64,000 nt of DNA from Hyphomicrobiales bacterium (GTDB taxonomy: Bacteria; Pseudomonadota; Alphaproteobacteria; Rhizobiales; Aestuariivirgaceae), in contig JADJVV010000001.1 in NCBI GenBank assembly GCA_016710435.1, positions 868,001 to 932,000 of the forward strand. Direction: 5' to 3'. The stretch's first letter is position 1. Each line of letters begins with the position of its first letter. A program made the position numbers and the translations under genes. Shown in pieces: positions 1-8,119 of the stretch. Under the pieces are notes generated by a model, which was not told the origin of the DNA, searched no databases, and saw only the letters and a list, made by a program, of their open reading frames with translations.

Positions 1-1
1 A

Positions 2-361
2 CTGGTGTTCACTCCGTCCGATACCGTCGAACTGATGTGGCAGGTCATCAACTTTGCCGTGAGTTTCCTGATCATCACGGCGCTCTTTGCGCTGCTCTTC
101 AAATTGCTGCCGCGTGTCTCGGTCGCCTGGAGCGATGTGATCGTTGGCGCTGGCTTTACGGCGCTCCTGTTCAACATCGGCAAGCTGCTGATCGGTCTCT
201 ACATCGGCAAGACAGGTGTGACGTCGGGATTTGGCGCAGCGGGTTCGCTGATCGCGATCATCCTGTGGGTCTACTACTCCGCGCAGATCTTCCTGCTGGG
301 CGCCGAATTCACCTGGCTCTATGCGGAACGCTTTGGCTCGCGCAGGCGCACGCGAAGCTAG
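2..361 (+). CDS. YihY/BrkB-family inner-membrane protein, C-terminal part
   Basis: Only the last 119 or so codons lie in the window; the frame is open to the left edge, so this is a partial gene. Three hydrophobic segments are visible (around VINFAVSFLIITALFALLF, a glycine-rich stretch ending LLIGLYIGK, and SLIAIILWVYYSAQIFLLGA). They are followed by the charged end AEFTWLYAERFGSRRR, which is typical of the C-terminus of YihY/BrkB (once misnamed ribonuclease BN) membrane proteins. The molecular role of this family is not firmly established. The next gene starts 129 bases downstream on the same strand and is unrelated in function, so co-transcription is possible but not implied. Confidence 0.85.
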   Translation: MVFTPSDTVELMWQVINFAVSFLIITALFALLFKLLPRVSVAWSDVIVGAGFTALLFNIGKLLIGLYIGKTGVTSGFGAAGSLIAIILWVYYSAQIFLLGAEFTWLYAERFGSRRRTRS

Positions 362-489
362 CGGCACCTTGGCGATCTCGGCCGTCGACGGTAATATGGC
401 CAATCTCACGGTCGATGCCTGTATTGCTGTCCAGTCAAAGTCCGGCTCGATCATTGCCCATCCGCCCATCACGTGCCCGAGGATCATTC

Positions 490-1281
490 ATGCGCTTTGC
501 CCTGAATCACATCATCTCACCGCGCCAGTCACTGGCGGAATTCTTCGCCATGGCGAAGTCGCTCGGCTGCACCGAAGTCGAAATCCGCAACGACATGAAG
601 GGCGTTGCCATTGCCGATGGCACGCCGCCTGAGGCGGTGCGCGCCGCCGCAGACAAAGCGGGCGTGAAGATCATCACAATCAACGCCCTCTATCCCTTCA
701 ATGTCTGGTCCGCGAACATGGCCGGAAAGACGGCGGAACTTGCGGCCTTTGCGGCCAAGTGCGGCGCGAAGGCCCTCGTCATGTGCCCGCTCAACGAGGG
801 CAGGGCCGTGCCGCGTGAAAGCCTCGTCGCGGGCCTGAAGGCCATCCGCCCCATCCTCATGGACCATGGCCTCACCGGCCTCGTGGAACCGCTCGGCTTC
901 CACTTCTCCTCCGTGCGCACCAAGGCCGAAGCCATTTCCGCCATCACCGACGCCGGCGGCGAAGATGTCTACAAGCTGGTGCACGACACCTTCCATCATC
1001 ACCTCGGCGGTGAGACGCAGTTCTATCCCGAATGGACGGGACTCGTTCACATCTCTGGCGTCAGTGACTTGAAGGTCGCGGTGAACGACATGCTGGATGC
1101 CCACCGCGTGCTGGTGGATGAAGGTGACAGGCTGGGCAACATCGCCCAGATCAGGACCCTGATCGCCGCCGGCTACAAAGGCTCCTTCAGCTTCGAACCC
1201 TTCTCCGCCGAGGTGCAGAACCTCGCCGATCACGCCGCCGCCCTGAAGGCGAGCATGGATTTCGTTGCCGCAAATGTGTGA
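490..1281 (+). CDS. IolI-like TIM-barrel sugar isomerase
   Basis: 263-residue protein of the AP-endonuclease-2 type TIM-barrel family (xylose-isomerase-like). The N-terminal motif VEIRNDMKG, the segment ITINALYPFN and the late SFSFEPFS match 2-keto-myo-inositol isomerase (IolI) and the related rhizobial MocC-type proteins. IolI interconverts keto-inositols in the cytoplasm using a divalent metal held by Glu, Asp, His and Glu; candidates here are the Glu of VEPLGFH, the Asp/His of VHDTFHHH and the Glu of FEPFS. The ATG at 490 is chosen because GAGGA lies just upstream and it begins exactly where the barrel begins; the reading frame itself is open further upstream. It converges with the Hyi-like gene 21 bases away. 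A second, diverged IolI-like gene lies at 25088-25906. The substrate is inferred only. Confidence 0.8.
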   Translation: MRFALNHIISPRQSLAEFFAMAKSLGCTEVEIRNDMKGVAIADGTPPEAVRAAADKAGVKIITINALYPFNVWSANMAGKTAELAAFAAKCGAKALVMCPLNEGRAVPRESLVAGLKAIRPILMDHGLTGLVEPLGFHFSSVRTKAEAISAITDAGGEDVYKLVHDTFHHHLGGETQFYPEWTGLVHISGVSDLKVAVNDMLDAHRVLVDEGDRLGNIAQIRTLIAAGYKGSFSFEPFSAEVQNLADHAAALKASMDFVAANV

Positions 1282-1302
1282 AAGGCGTGGCCCCTCGGCG
1301 CC

Positions 1303-2082
1303 CTAGACGGTGAAGGCATCCCGGAAAGCGGCCAATGCAACTTCAGCATCACCTGCCGCGAATGACTCAAGCCCCACCGGACCGCGATAGCCCATTTTCT
1401 TCAATGCCAGCGCTACGCCCCGGTAGTTGATCTCGCCCGTGCCGGGCTCACAACGGCCGGGGTTGTCGGCCACCTGCACTTCGCCGATCCAGGGCAGGCA
1501 CTTCTCGCACCAGCGCACCAGGTCGCCTTCGCCGATTTGCGTGTGATAAAGATCGAGATTGATACGAAGCTGCGGCCGGTTCACCGACGATACCAGCGCC
1601 AGCACATCCGCCGTGGCGCCGAACGGGCAACCCGGATGATCCAGCAGGTTGAGGTTTTCCAGTGTGAAGGTCACACCTTCCGCCTCGGCCATGTCGCAGA
1701 TCCGGTTCAGCGTATCGCGCGCCGTGAGCCACATGGCACCCGTCACCACGTCCGTCTGCGCAATGGGAATGCCGCCGTCGCCCAGACCCGTGCCATGCAG
1801 GTTGAGCCGGTGCACGCCCAGTCGCTTGCCCACTTGCGCCGTCTCACGGGCAGACTTGAGCAGCATCTCCGCACCTTCGGCATCGGCAAGCCGGCCCTGC
1901 AGATAGCCGTTGATGATGGTGAAGGTGGCACCGGTCTTTTCCAGCTTGGCGAGATCATGGGCCGGCCAGTTCCAAAGCCCCACGCCGAAGCCCAGGTCTT
2001 TCAGCCGGCTGGCCCGCCAGTCAATCGGCTTGTCCCGCCAGAGCATTTCAGCACAGGCCGCAAGTTGGAATGGAGAGGTCAT
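1303..2082 (-). CDS. Hydroxypyruvate isomerase-like TIM-barrel protein
   Basis: 259 residues with the order of motifs seen in Hyi/YgbM-type hydroxypyruvate isomerases: an N-terminal barrel strand with MLWRDKP, GVGLWNWPAHD, then VHRLNLHGTG, FTLENLNLLDHPGCPF, LRINLDLYHTQIGEGD, IGEVQVADNPGRCEPGTGEINY and a late YRGPVGLESFA. These carry the expected Glu, Asp-Tyr-His, His/Asn and Glu metal ligands and active-site residues. The family catalyses aldose-ketose isomerisation of small hydroxy-acids such as hydroxypyruvate, and close relatives act on other C4-C6 ketose acids. It is the last gene of the leftward unit that begins with the ABC binding-protein gene at 7833, separated from the hydrolase by the ruined MocE-like gene. 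Exact substrate unknown. Confidence 0.8.
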   Translation of the reverse strand: MTSPFQLAACAEMLWRDKPIDWRASRLKDLGFGVGLWNWPAHDLAKLEKTGATFTIINGYLQGRLADAEGAEMLLKSARETAQVGKRLGVHRLNLHGTGLGDGGIPIAQTDVVTGAMWLTARDTLNRICDMAEAEGVTFTLENLNLLDHPGCPFGATADVLALVSSVNRPQLRINLDLYHTQIGEGDLVRWCEKCLPWIGEVQVADNPGRCEPGTGEINYRGVALALKKMGYRGPVGLESFAAGDAEVALAAFRDAFTV

Positions 2083-2084
2083 GT

Positions 2085-2322
2085 TCAGGTTCCGATCATC
2101 ACGCGGCCGTTCTCGATCCGGACCGCGCAGCTGTTGAAGTTGTTGCAGACAATTGCACCGGGCGCGTCACCCGCTTGTGGTTGAATCGGCCCTGGTGCCC
2201 GGGACATTCGATGGTGTCATGCGGTGAACGGCAGTGGACAAAGGTGCGGCCCCATTGCCGAAGCGGATCACATCTTCCGCATCCACGTCAGAGACTGCAC
2301 AAGCATCAACCCATTTCGTCAT
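2085..2322 (-). pseudogene. Remnant of a MocE-type Rieske [2Fe-2S] ferredoxin gene
   Basis: Reading leftward, ATG at 2322 gives MTKWVDACAVSDVDAEDVIR, a good match to the start of MocE-family ferredoxins (rhizopine catabolism). Slightly further on, the neighbouring frame reads GRTFVHCRSPHDTIECPGHQ, then GRFNHKR, which contains the second Rieske box (C-P-x-H). A third frame just before the Hyi-like gene gives IVCNNFNSCAVRIENGRVMI, the family C-terminus, ending at TGA 2085-2087. The first Rieske box (C-T-H) and roughly 20-25 residues around it are missing. The 238-bp remnant compares with about 310 bp for an intact gene. Internal deletion plus frameshifts therefore make a nonfunctional gene. No MocD-like oxygenase partner is visible next to it. 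Confidence 0.75.
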
Positions 2323-2507
2323 CAGAATTCCATCCCCGCCTGCGTTCAGCCATGCACCCTGCGGCGGATGACCGTCATCGCCAGCCATATCGTTTTCAAT
2401 CTGTGATTCCAACTCCCCATCGTGGGAACGCGCCACCGGCGCGGGCAACCCTTCGCCAATGCACCTGAATTGTGGCGGCAAACTCTCCAGCCACGCGATT
2501 CCGGCGG
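2323..2507. other. Non-coding gap between MocE remnant and hydrolase gene
   Basis: About 185 bases with no convincing coding frame, promoter or terminator. Given the decayed ferredoxin gene beside it, this may be further eroded gene sequence, but nothing recognisable was found in any frame. Confidence 0.4.
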
Positions 2508-4067
2508 TCACGCGTGGACGTACAATCCCCCTTCGCCCACATGCATGTTTGTGAGGATGCGCTCCTGATTGAGCAGGCGCCAACTCAAGAGCTTCTGCGC
2601 ATAAGCCAGCTCCACCGATGCGAAATCATTGCGGCCCGCAAGATTGTTCATTTCATGAGGATCGTCTGCGATGTCGAACAAGAGCGGAGGCAGGGACGTG
2701 AAGTGAACATACTTGTATTTGTCGTCCCTGACTGCGGCATATGAACATTCGTCGGACGTGATGCCGAGGGCACGCTCCACGCGCTGACTGCGGACATTGC
2801 GGAAGTCATGTTCAAAGAACACCGCATCACGCCATTGCTCTGCCGGCTTTCCGTGCAGGAACGGCAGGAGCGAATGGCCATCGGCACTGCGCGGCTTCTC
2901 GGCACCGAGCCACGCGAGAATGGTCGGCATCACGTCGATGGCTTCGGTGAATGTCCCGACACGTGCGCCCCGTGTCGCATCGGCGGCCTTCGATGGATCA
3001 AAGATGACGAGGGGCAAATGAAACGATCCGTCGAAATAGATTTCCTTGCCCCAGATGTAGTGATCACCAAGCATCTCGGCGTGATCACTGGTGACGATGA
3101 TCAAGGTCCGGTCCAGTTGTTCTGTGTCGCTGAGGTGCCGGATGATCCGACCGAGATGGTGATCCATCTCCTCGATCAAGCCGAAATAGGTTGCCTTCAT
3201 CTGCCGGATTTCAAGATCGCTGGCCTCGACGAGGTTCATGGGGTTGTGTTCGTCATAGGAATTGGGGCGCGCCACATTGTTGATTTCATGGGCGAGAAGC
3301 GGATGCTGGTCTCCTTCCGCTGAAGGGCTTGCCTTGCGGAATGGGAATTCCACGTCCTTCGGATGTACCGCCGCGTTGTAGGGCTCCGGTGCAATGATGG
3401 GCGGGTGTGGACGGAAGAAGACGAAGTGGGCAAACCAGGGCTTGGTTTCGCGCACGAGCAGCCACTTCAGAAATTCGTCCGTGAGGAACGCAGTCTCACT
3501 GTGTTCAGCCTTGAACACTGGCGGAATGAAGCGGAACCCCCTGTCCGCCGGCTTGTCGAAACCTGGGCGCGGCCTGAAGACATCATCGCGTCCATGCGGA
3601 ATATCGTAGCCCAATGCTTTGAGGTGCGAAACCCACTTCCCCATGTCTTCCGGCAAATGAAGCGGCGTTGAAAATCCCGGTAGCACACCCTCATCATATG
3701 CGGTCAGCGACGGATCATTGGGATGGAGCGGACGCGGATCGGGTGTCGTATCGGTATACCCGAACAGAGCGGGCTCATAGCCGAGTTTGCGGGCCTCAAG
3801 GGCGAGGTTGGTGTGACGCGCATCCAACGGCGTTCCGTTTCGCCCTGAGCGATGGTTCATCAGGTACATGCCGGTCAGCAGGCTGGTGCGTGACGGCCCA
3901 CATGGCGTGCACTGTCCGAAATGCCGGGTGAAGGTCACGGACCGGGTCATCAGTGCATCGAGGTTTGGCGTGCGGACATTCGGGTGGCCCAGCGCACCAA
4001 TGCAATCGCCCCGCCACTGGTCAGCACAGATCAACAAGACGTTTGGCTTGGTCGGATGTGTTCTCAT
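2508..4067 (-). CDS. Formylglycine-dependent phosphonate monoester hydrolase / sulfatase family protein
   Basis: 519 residues, alkaline-phosphatase superfamily. Near the N-terminus NVLLICADQWRGD supplies the metal-binding Asp (residue 16). At about residues 53-61, CTPCGPSRTS contains C-x-P-x-R, where Cys56 would be converted to formylglycine by a sulfatase-modifying enzyme. VTSDHAEMLGDH carries the other metal Asp-His pair. The local context around the Cys (QCTPCGPSR then LLTGMYLMNHR) and the length fit the phosphonate monoester hydrolase/phosphodiesterase subgroup (about 510-525 residues) better than classical arylsulfatases; those enzymes are promiscuous on phosphodiesters and sulfate esters. 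No signal peptide, so a cytoplasmic location is expected. Its start overlaps the ABC ATPase stop by 4 bases (ATGA), implying coupled translation and that the imported compound is its substrate. Confidence 0.85.
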   Translation of the reverse strand: MRTHPTKPNVLLICADQWRGDCIGALGHPNVRTPNLDALMTRSVTFTRHFGQCTPCGPSRTSLLTGMYLMNHRSGRNGTPLDARHTNLALEARKLGYEPALFGYTDTTPDPRPLHPNDPSLTAYDEGVLPGFSTPLHLPEDMGKWVSHLKALGYDIPHGRDDVFRPRPGFDKPADRGFRFIPPVFKAEHSETAFLTDEFLKWLLVRETKPWFAHFVFFRPHPPIIAPEPYNAAVHPKDVEFPFRKASPSAEGDQHPLLAHEINNVARPNSYDEHNPMNLVEASDLEIRQMKATYFGLIEEMDHHLGRIIRHLSDTEQLDRTLIIVTSDHAEMLGDHYIWGKEIYFDGSFHLPLVIFDPSKAADATRGARVGTFTEAIDVMPTILAWLGAEKPRSADGHSLLPFLHGKPAEQWRDAVFFEHDFRNVRSQRVERALGITSDECSYAAVRDDKYKYVHFTSLPPLLFDIADDPHEMNNLAGRNDFASVELAYAQKLLSWRLLNQERILTNMHVGEGGLYVHA

Positions 4068-5086
4068 TTTCTCATCTCGCTCACGGAGCGGGGTGCGATC
4101 TGCAGGACGACGTCGTCCCCCACGCGAAATTTCTGGGCTTCGGGTGTGTTCAGCACATCAACCTTCAGCATGATGCCATTGCTCAGGATATAGTACCGGA
4201 GAATGGCGACAAGCACCTGCACCGACGACACGGTTCCCGAGAGTTGCAGCGTCCCGTCCCTGGGCGGCTTGCCTTTGGAGGCTGGCGCAATCACCACAGA
4301 CTCCGGCCTGATGGCCCATGTGGCATCCGTTGTGGTTTTGAAGAGCGCTTTGACCTGTGCCGGCTCCAGGAGATTGAAGTCTCCAATGAAGGACGCAACT
4401 TCAAGTCCTGCCGGACTGTTGTAGATTTCGGCGGGTGTTCCCACTTGCACAAAACGCCCGTTCTGCATGATGGCCACCACGTCACCGAGCATGAGAGCTT
4501 CCTCCTGATCGTGGGTGACGAAGATGGCGGTGAACCCGACCTGATGTTGCAGGCGTTTCAGTTCCTCGCGCAGGCGCTTGCGGATCTGGGCGTCCAACGC
4601 GGAAAGTGGCTCATCGAGCAGCAACAGCTTCGGTTCAGTGATCAAGGCGCGTGCAAGAGCCACCCGCTGCTTTTGCCCGCCCGAAAGTGTTGCGGGCCTC
4701 GCCTTGGCACGGGCCTCAAGGCCCATGAGGTGGATCATGGAGTCCACCTTCTTTCTGACCTCGCCCTTCGGCAGTTTCTGTTGCTCCAATCCGAACGACA
4801 GGTTTTGCTCCACCGTCATGTTGGGGAAAAGCGCATAGTGCTGGAAGACCATGCCCACGCCCCTGTCCTTGGGCACGGTGCGCGTCACATCACGCCCATC
4901 GATGCGGATCACGCCGCTGTCTGGCAGCGTGAGTCCGGCGATGCCCCGCAGAAGCGTGGTCTTGCCGCATCCGGACGGGCCCACCAGGACGCAGATTTGC
5001 CCCTGTTCCACATCGAGATCGATGTTCTTGAAGACGGAGTTTCCGTCATATGCCTTTGAGAGAGCGCGCACCTCAACATAGCTCAC
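4064..5086 (-). CDS. ABC transporter ATP-binding protein (PotA/FbpC/PhnT type)
   Basis: 340 residues. Walker A is VGPSGCGKTT (about residues 35-44), the Q-loop lies in VFQHYALFPNMTVEQNL, the ABC signature is LSGGQKQR, Walker B is LLLLDEPLSALD, and the H-loop is FVTHDQEE. A C-terminal TOBE-type regulatory domain of roughly 100 residues follows. This architecture is typical of importers for polyamines, iron or 2-aminoethylphosphonate. It energises the two permeases encoded just upstream at the inner membrane. Its start overlaps the upstream permease stop by 4 bases and its stop overlaps the hydrolase start by 4 bases, so all belong to one tightly coupled operon. Confidence 0.95.
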   Translation of the reverse strand: MSYVEVRALSKAYDGNSVFKNIDLDVEQGQICVLVGPSGCGKTTLLRGIAGLTLPDSGVIRIDGRDVTRTVPKDRGVGMVFQHYALFPNMTVEQNLSFGLEQQKLPKGEVRKKVDSMIHLMGLEARAKARPATLSGGQKQRVALARALITEPKLLLLDEPLSALDAQIRKRLREELKRLQHQVGFTAIFVTHDQEEALMLGDVVAIMQNGRFVQVGTPAEIYNSPAGLEVASFIGDFNLLEPAQVKALFKTTTDATWAIRPESVVIAPASKGKPPRDGTLQLSGTVSSVQVLVAILRYYILSNGIMLKVDVLNTPEAQKFRVGDDVVLQIAPRSVSEMRK

Positions 5087-5877
5087 TGATCATTCCTCCG
5101 TGACGCCGCCCACACGACGATGGCCGTTGAGGCAAAGATGACGAGAAAATAGGTGGTAATGAGAACGCTCAGCTTGCGGCCGCTGCCGCCGTTCAGCACG
5201 CCCATGAAGATCTGCAATGTCGGGAAGTGGCCGCCGACGAGCAGATTTGCGTAGACGAAATCACTGATCGCAAGCGTGAAATTCATGACTAGGCCGATGA
5301 TGAGACCCTGCTTTATGCAAGGCACGACGACGCGTGTGAAAATCGAGAAGTCCGTGGCTCCAAGCAAACGGCCCGCTTCGAAAAGCTCGGTCAGCCTGAG
5401 TGATCGCAGATTGTTCTTGATGGGGACGTAGTAGAGGGGTGCTGCAACGGGCATATAGCCGAAGATGAGAACCCATGGGGTTCCTGTGAGGACGATCCCG
5501 TAGTTGCCGGAATAGATTCTGAGCAGCCCGAGTGCAAGCACGATGCCGGGCACCGCGAATGGCAGGATGACAAGCACGGCCATCCAGCGGTCAAGCACAG
5601 GAAAGTAGCAATGCGCAATCAGCACCGCGGGCACAACGATCAGCGGCGTGAGGATCAGCGAACCAACACTCACCAGAAGCGAGTTGTAGATGGACTGTAT
5701 GAACCGCGGGTCTGATGTGATCGTCCGCAGGTGATCAAGCGTCAATCCCTCCGGCAGAACCGTGCCCGCCCAGTCGGTGGCAAAGGCATTGAGCGCCACA
5801 GCGAGGATCGGGAGCAACTGGAACGCCGCCACCAGTGCGATCAGTACCCAATCCTGCCAGCCGCGCTCACGCATCAT
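5083..5877 (-). CDS. ABC transporter permease (PotC/PhnV type)
   Basis: 264-residue integral membrane protein with about six hydrophobic segments. The binding-protein-dependent permease signature (EAA loop) is near ELFEAGRLLGATDFSIFTRV. The first helix (WVLIALVAAFQLLPILAVAL) directly follows a short charged N-terminus, RERGWQDW. It pairs with the other permease (5867-6712), whose gene it overlaps by 11 bases. The FeT/PotC-like subfamily includes importers for spermidine, putrescine, ferric iron and 2-aminoethylphosphonate; the specificity here is set by the binding protein and is not known. Confidence 0.93.
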   Translation of the reverse strand: MMRERGWQDWVLIALVAAFQLLPILAVALNAFATDWAGTVLPEGLTLDHLRTITSDPRFIQSIYNSLLVSVGSLILTPLIVVPAVLIAHCYFPVLDRWMAVLVILPFAVPGIVLALGLLRIYSGNYGIVLTGTPWVLIFGYMPVAAPLYYVPIKNNLRSLRLTELFEAGRLLGATDFSIFTRVVVPCIKQGLIIGLVMNFTLAISDFVYANLLVGGHFPTLQIFMGVLNGGSGRKLSVLITTYFLVIFASTAIVVWAASRRNDQ

Positions 5878-6712
5878 GGTGCTGCCGCGGCTTGAGGAGG
5901 AACTGGTCCGCGAGGATCGGGATGATGAGGCTGATCACCAGCAGCATGGCCAGCGCATCCGCAAGGTTGGGATCAGAGAACACATCGCCCGCAGTCAGTT
6001 CGCCAATGCGAATGGTGACGACGTTGGCGCTGCCACCAACGAGCGCCCAGGCCGTGGCATAGGTTCCCATGGCGTTTGCAAACAAGAGGAGATAGGCGCT
6101 GATCAGGCTTGGCGCGAGGATTGGCAATCCGATGCGCCGCCAGAAGGACCACGTGCTGGCCCCCATGAGGAAGGCGGCTTCCCTGATTTCCGTTGTCAGG
6201 GCACCCAGCCCCGGAAGCAGCAGCAATATGGCGAAGAGGATCTGGAAATAGGAATACACGATGACAAGGCCGGTCGTGCCATAGATGTTGAAGCCCTGCA
6301 GAATGCCCATCCGCGCGAAGAGGAGAGTGAAGGAGCCGCTGATCCCCAGCAGGATCACGAAGGCAAAGGCCAGCGGAAATCCGGTGAAGTTGGCGCCGAT
6401 GTTGGCACAGATCGAAATCAGTTGCTGAACGCGGCCCGGCATTCGTTTCAGCAGCACACAGATGGGCAAGGCCACGACGATGCCGATAAGGGCCGTCGCG
6501 GCCGAGATAAGGTAGCTCACCTTGAAGGCGCCGAGATAGAAGCGGCTGGAGAGAATCTCGGTGTAGTTGGAGGCCGAAATGACATCCGAAGCGAACAGGC
6601 TGTTCGTTGTCACCGCCAGGAGCGGCGCGACCTCGAACATGAAGACGACGAGAAGGAACGGCGTCACACAGAGGAAGGCCAGGATCTTTGTGCGGTTTCC
6701 TGCAGGTATCAT
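5867..6712 (-). CDS. ABC transporter permease (PotB/PhnU type)
   Basis: 281 residues from the ATG at 6712, preceded by AGGGA. An in-frame ATG further upstream at 6763 is possible but has a poor ribosome-binding site and lies inside a stem-loop region. Multiple transmembrane helices are present (for example LAFLCVTPFLLVVFMFEVAP), and an EAA-like loop sits near EIREAAFLMGASTWSFWRRI. It forms a heterodimeric channel with the permease encoded immediately downstream. The stretch between this gene and the binding-protein gene carries two hairpins, annotated separately. Confidence 0.9.
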   Translation of the reverse strand: MIPAGNRTKILAFLCVTPFLLVVFMFEVAPLLAVTTNSLFASDVISASNYTEILSSRFYLGAFKVSYLISAATALIGIVVALPICVLLKRMPGRVQQLISICANIGANFTGFPLAFAFVILLGISGSFTLLFARMGILQGFNIYGTTGLVIVYSYFQILFAILLLLPGLGALTTEIREAAFLMGASTWSFWRRIGLPILAPSLISAYLLLFANAMGTYATAWALVGGSANVVTIRIGELTAGDVFSDPNLADALAMLLVISLIIPILADQFLLKPRQHHDA

Positions 6713-6777
6713 GAACGGGTCCCTGATGAAATCAGGGCCGCCCCGGTCTTGGGACGGCCCCATGGTTTACAGGGCGA
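6713..6777 (-). promoter_or_regulatory. Two intercistronic stem-loops between binding-protein and permease genes
   Basis: In the leftward transcript a GC-rich hairpin (arms 6751-6760 and 6735-6744, ten positions with one mismatch, six-base loop) is followed by a perfect 7-bp hairpin with a three-base GAA loop on the plus strand (6721-6727 with 6731-6737). There is no U-run. Such structures after a binding-protein gene commonly stabilise the upstream message or reduce read-through, so that the binding protein is made in excess. That function is inferred. Confidence 0.55.
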
Positions 6778-7833
6778 TCACATCTTGGACAGGACTTGTT
6801 CCTGCCACTGCTTGCCAAGTTTCTTGGCTGACTCCATCCAGAGTTCGGCGTTCACCGGTCTTGCCTTGGCATATTGCTCCGTCGGCAGAACATTGTCCTT
6901 CAGCTCCTGCGGGACCGTGATCGAGTCGATCAGGATCGGCCGCGCGAAGCCCTTTGCAAAATTGAGCTGGCCTGCCTCGGTGAAGATATATTCGCGCACG
7001 ACCTTGGCGATGTTGGGACGGGCGGAATAGGCATTGAGGATTGTCGTGTATCCGGAGGTGACGGAGCCGTCCGACGGAATCCAGACATCAAACTTGTCCT
7101 TGCCCACGAGATTGCGATAGTTGAGGGCATTGAAATCCCACACGATGCCGACTTCGATCTCGCCCTTTTCCATGTTGCCGGGGTTGGCTCCGATCGTGAG
7201 CAACCGCTGTTGTTCGGCGAGCTTGGAGAAAATGTCGAGAGCGGGTTGCAGGTTCTCCTCACCACCGCCCCCCGCGATGGCCGCTGCGAGAACGAGCGCA
7301 TTCGACTGGGCTGCCTTTCCCACGTCGCCCACGGCCACCTTGTAGGTTCCATTCACCAGATCAGAGAACGCCTTTGGTGGATTCTCCACCTTCTTGCTGA
7401 CGATGAAGGCGATGGTGCCGGTGTAACCCAGCATCCAGTGGCCGTCGTCGTCGCGGGCCCACGCGGGGATCTTGTCCCAGTTGGTGGGCTTGTAGGGTGC
7501 ACTGGTGCCCTTGCGCTTCGCGATCGGCCCGAATTCCAGTCCGATTTCACCGATATCCGCACTTGCATTCGCCTTCTCCGCCTCGAACTTGGCCAGTTCC
7601 TCGGCGCTGCTCATGTCGGTGTCGGTGTGCGTGACGCCATAGTTGGCCATGATGTCCTTCCACTGGCCACCCCAGTTTGCCCAGTCATCAGGAAGGCCAA
7701 GACTCACGATCGTCCCCTCCTTGCGGGCGGCAGCTTCGATCTCTTCAAGTGTTTCGGCAAAGGCTGTGGGCGCGGACAGCATCAGGGCGGAAAGTGCGAG
7801 GCCCGTGCTGAAGGTTCTGCGGTTCATGTTCAT
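6778..7833 (-). CDS. ABC transporter substrate-binding protein (family 1, PotD/AfuA/PhnS-like)
   Basis: 351 residues. The ATG at 7833 has AGGAG seven bases upstream, and it directly precedes a secretion signal with two arginines (MNMNRRTFSTG), then a hydrophobic core and an AFA-E cleavage site near residue 24, so a Tat-type or long Sec signal. The mature part begins LEEIEAAARKEGTIVSLG, which is characteristic of periplasmic ferric/2-aminoethylphosphonate/polyamine binding proteins. It captures the substrate in the periplasm for the permease pair encoded downstream. It is the first gene of the leftward unit and has two palindromic operator-like sites 216-261 bases upstream. Confidence 0.9.
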   Translation of the reverse strand: MNMNRRTFSTGLALSALMLSAPTAFAETLEEIEAAARKEGTIVSLGLPDDWANWGGQWKDIMANYGVTHTDTDMSSAEELAKFEAEKANASADIGEIGLEFGPIAKRKGTSAPYKPTNWDKIPAWARDDDGHWMLGYTGTIAFIVSKKVENPPKAFSDLVNGTYKVAVGDVGKAAQSNALVLAAAIAGGGGEENLQPALDIFSKLAEQQRLLTIGANPGNMEKGEIEVGIVWDFNALNYRNLVGKDKFDVWIPSDGSVTSGYTTILNAYSARPNIAKVVREYIFTEAGQLNFAKGFARPILIDSITVPQELKDNVLPTEQYAKARPVNAELWMESAKKLGKQWQEQVLSKM

Positions 7834-8048
7834 CGTAAGCTCCTGGGTTGGCCGTTCAGTGCGCAAAGCGTGATCTTCGACGGTGGTGAAACACCAGCAC
7901 GCGGCCCGAGATGGCGGGAGAAGCAGCAACGTGGATACCCGGACCGGAGGAATGGCCCGCCACTTCAGCCCGTCATCCGGGTGGAATGCTCACCGCAGAG
8001 GCCAGGGAGGCCCCCACGGTGCCTTTCACCATGGACGAGAGCATAGAA

Positions 8049-8062
8049 TGACTATTCGGTCA
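8049..8062. promoter_or_regulatory. Operator-like palindrome O1 (TGACTATTCGGTCA)
   Basis: Fourteen-base imperfect palindrome of the form TGACY-N4-GGTCA, upstream of the binding-protein gene. It matches three other sites around the DeoR gene (8081-8094, 8925-8938, 8955-8968). It is probably bound by the DeoR protein encoded next to it; this is inferred from position and repetition. Confidence 0.65.
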
Positions 8063-8080
8063 AAGTGTCAACGGCAAAAA

Positions 8081-8094
8081 TGACCATATGGTCT
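8081..8094. promoter_or_regulatory. Operator-like palindrome O2 (TGACCATATGGTCT)
   Basis: Second copy of the same palindrome, 32 bases (about three helical turns) from O1, so both would face the same side of the DNA. One terminal base deviates. It lies between the DeoR stop and the start of the importer operon. Confidence 0.65.
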
Positions 8095-8119
8095 TTTCTG
8101 TGGACGTGTCATGACACGG

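Noticed and set aside
5762..8046. Long plus-strand frames opposite the first importer operon
   Set aside because: Shadows of high-GC coding sequence; no family motifs, while the minus strand encodes clear permease and binding-protein genes.
8106..8117. GTGTCATGACAC palindrome as a fifth DeoR operator
   Set aside because: It lacks the TGACC-N4-GGTCA arrangement and lies at the very end of the DeoR gene.
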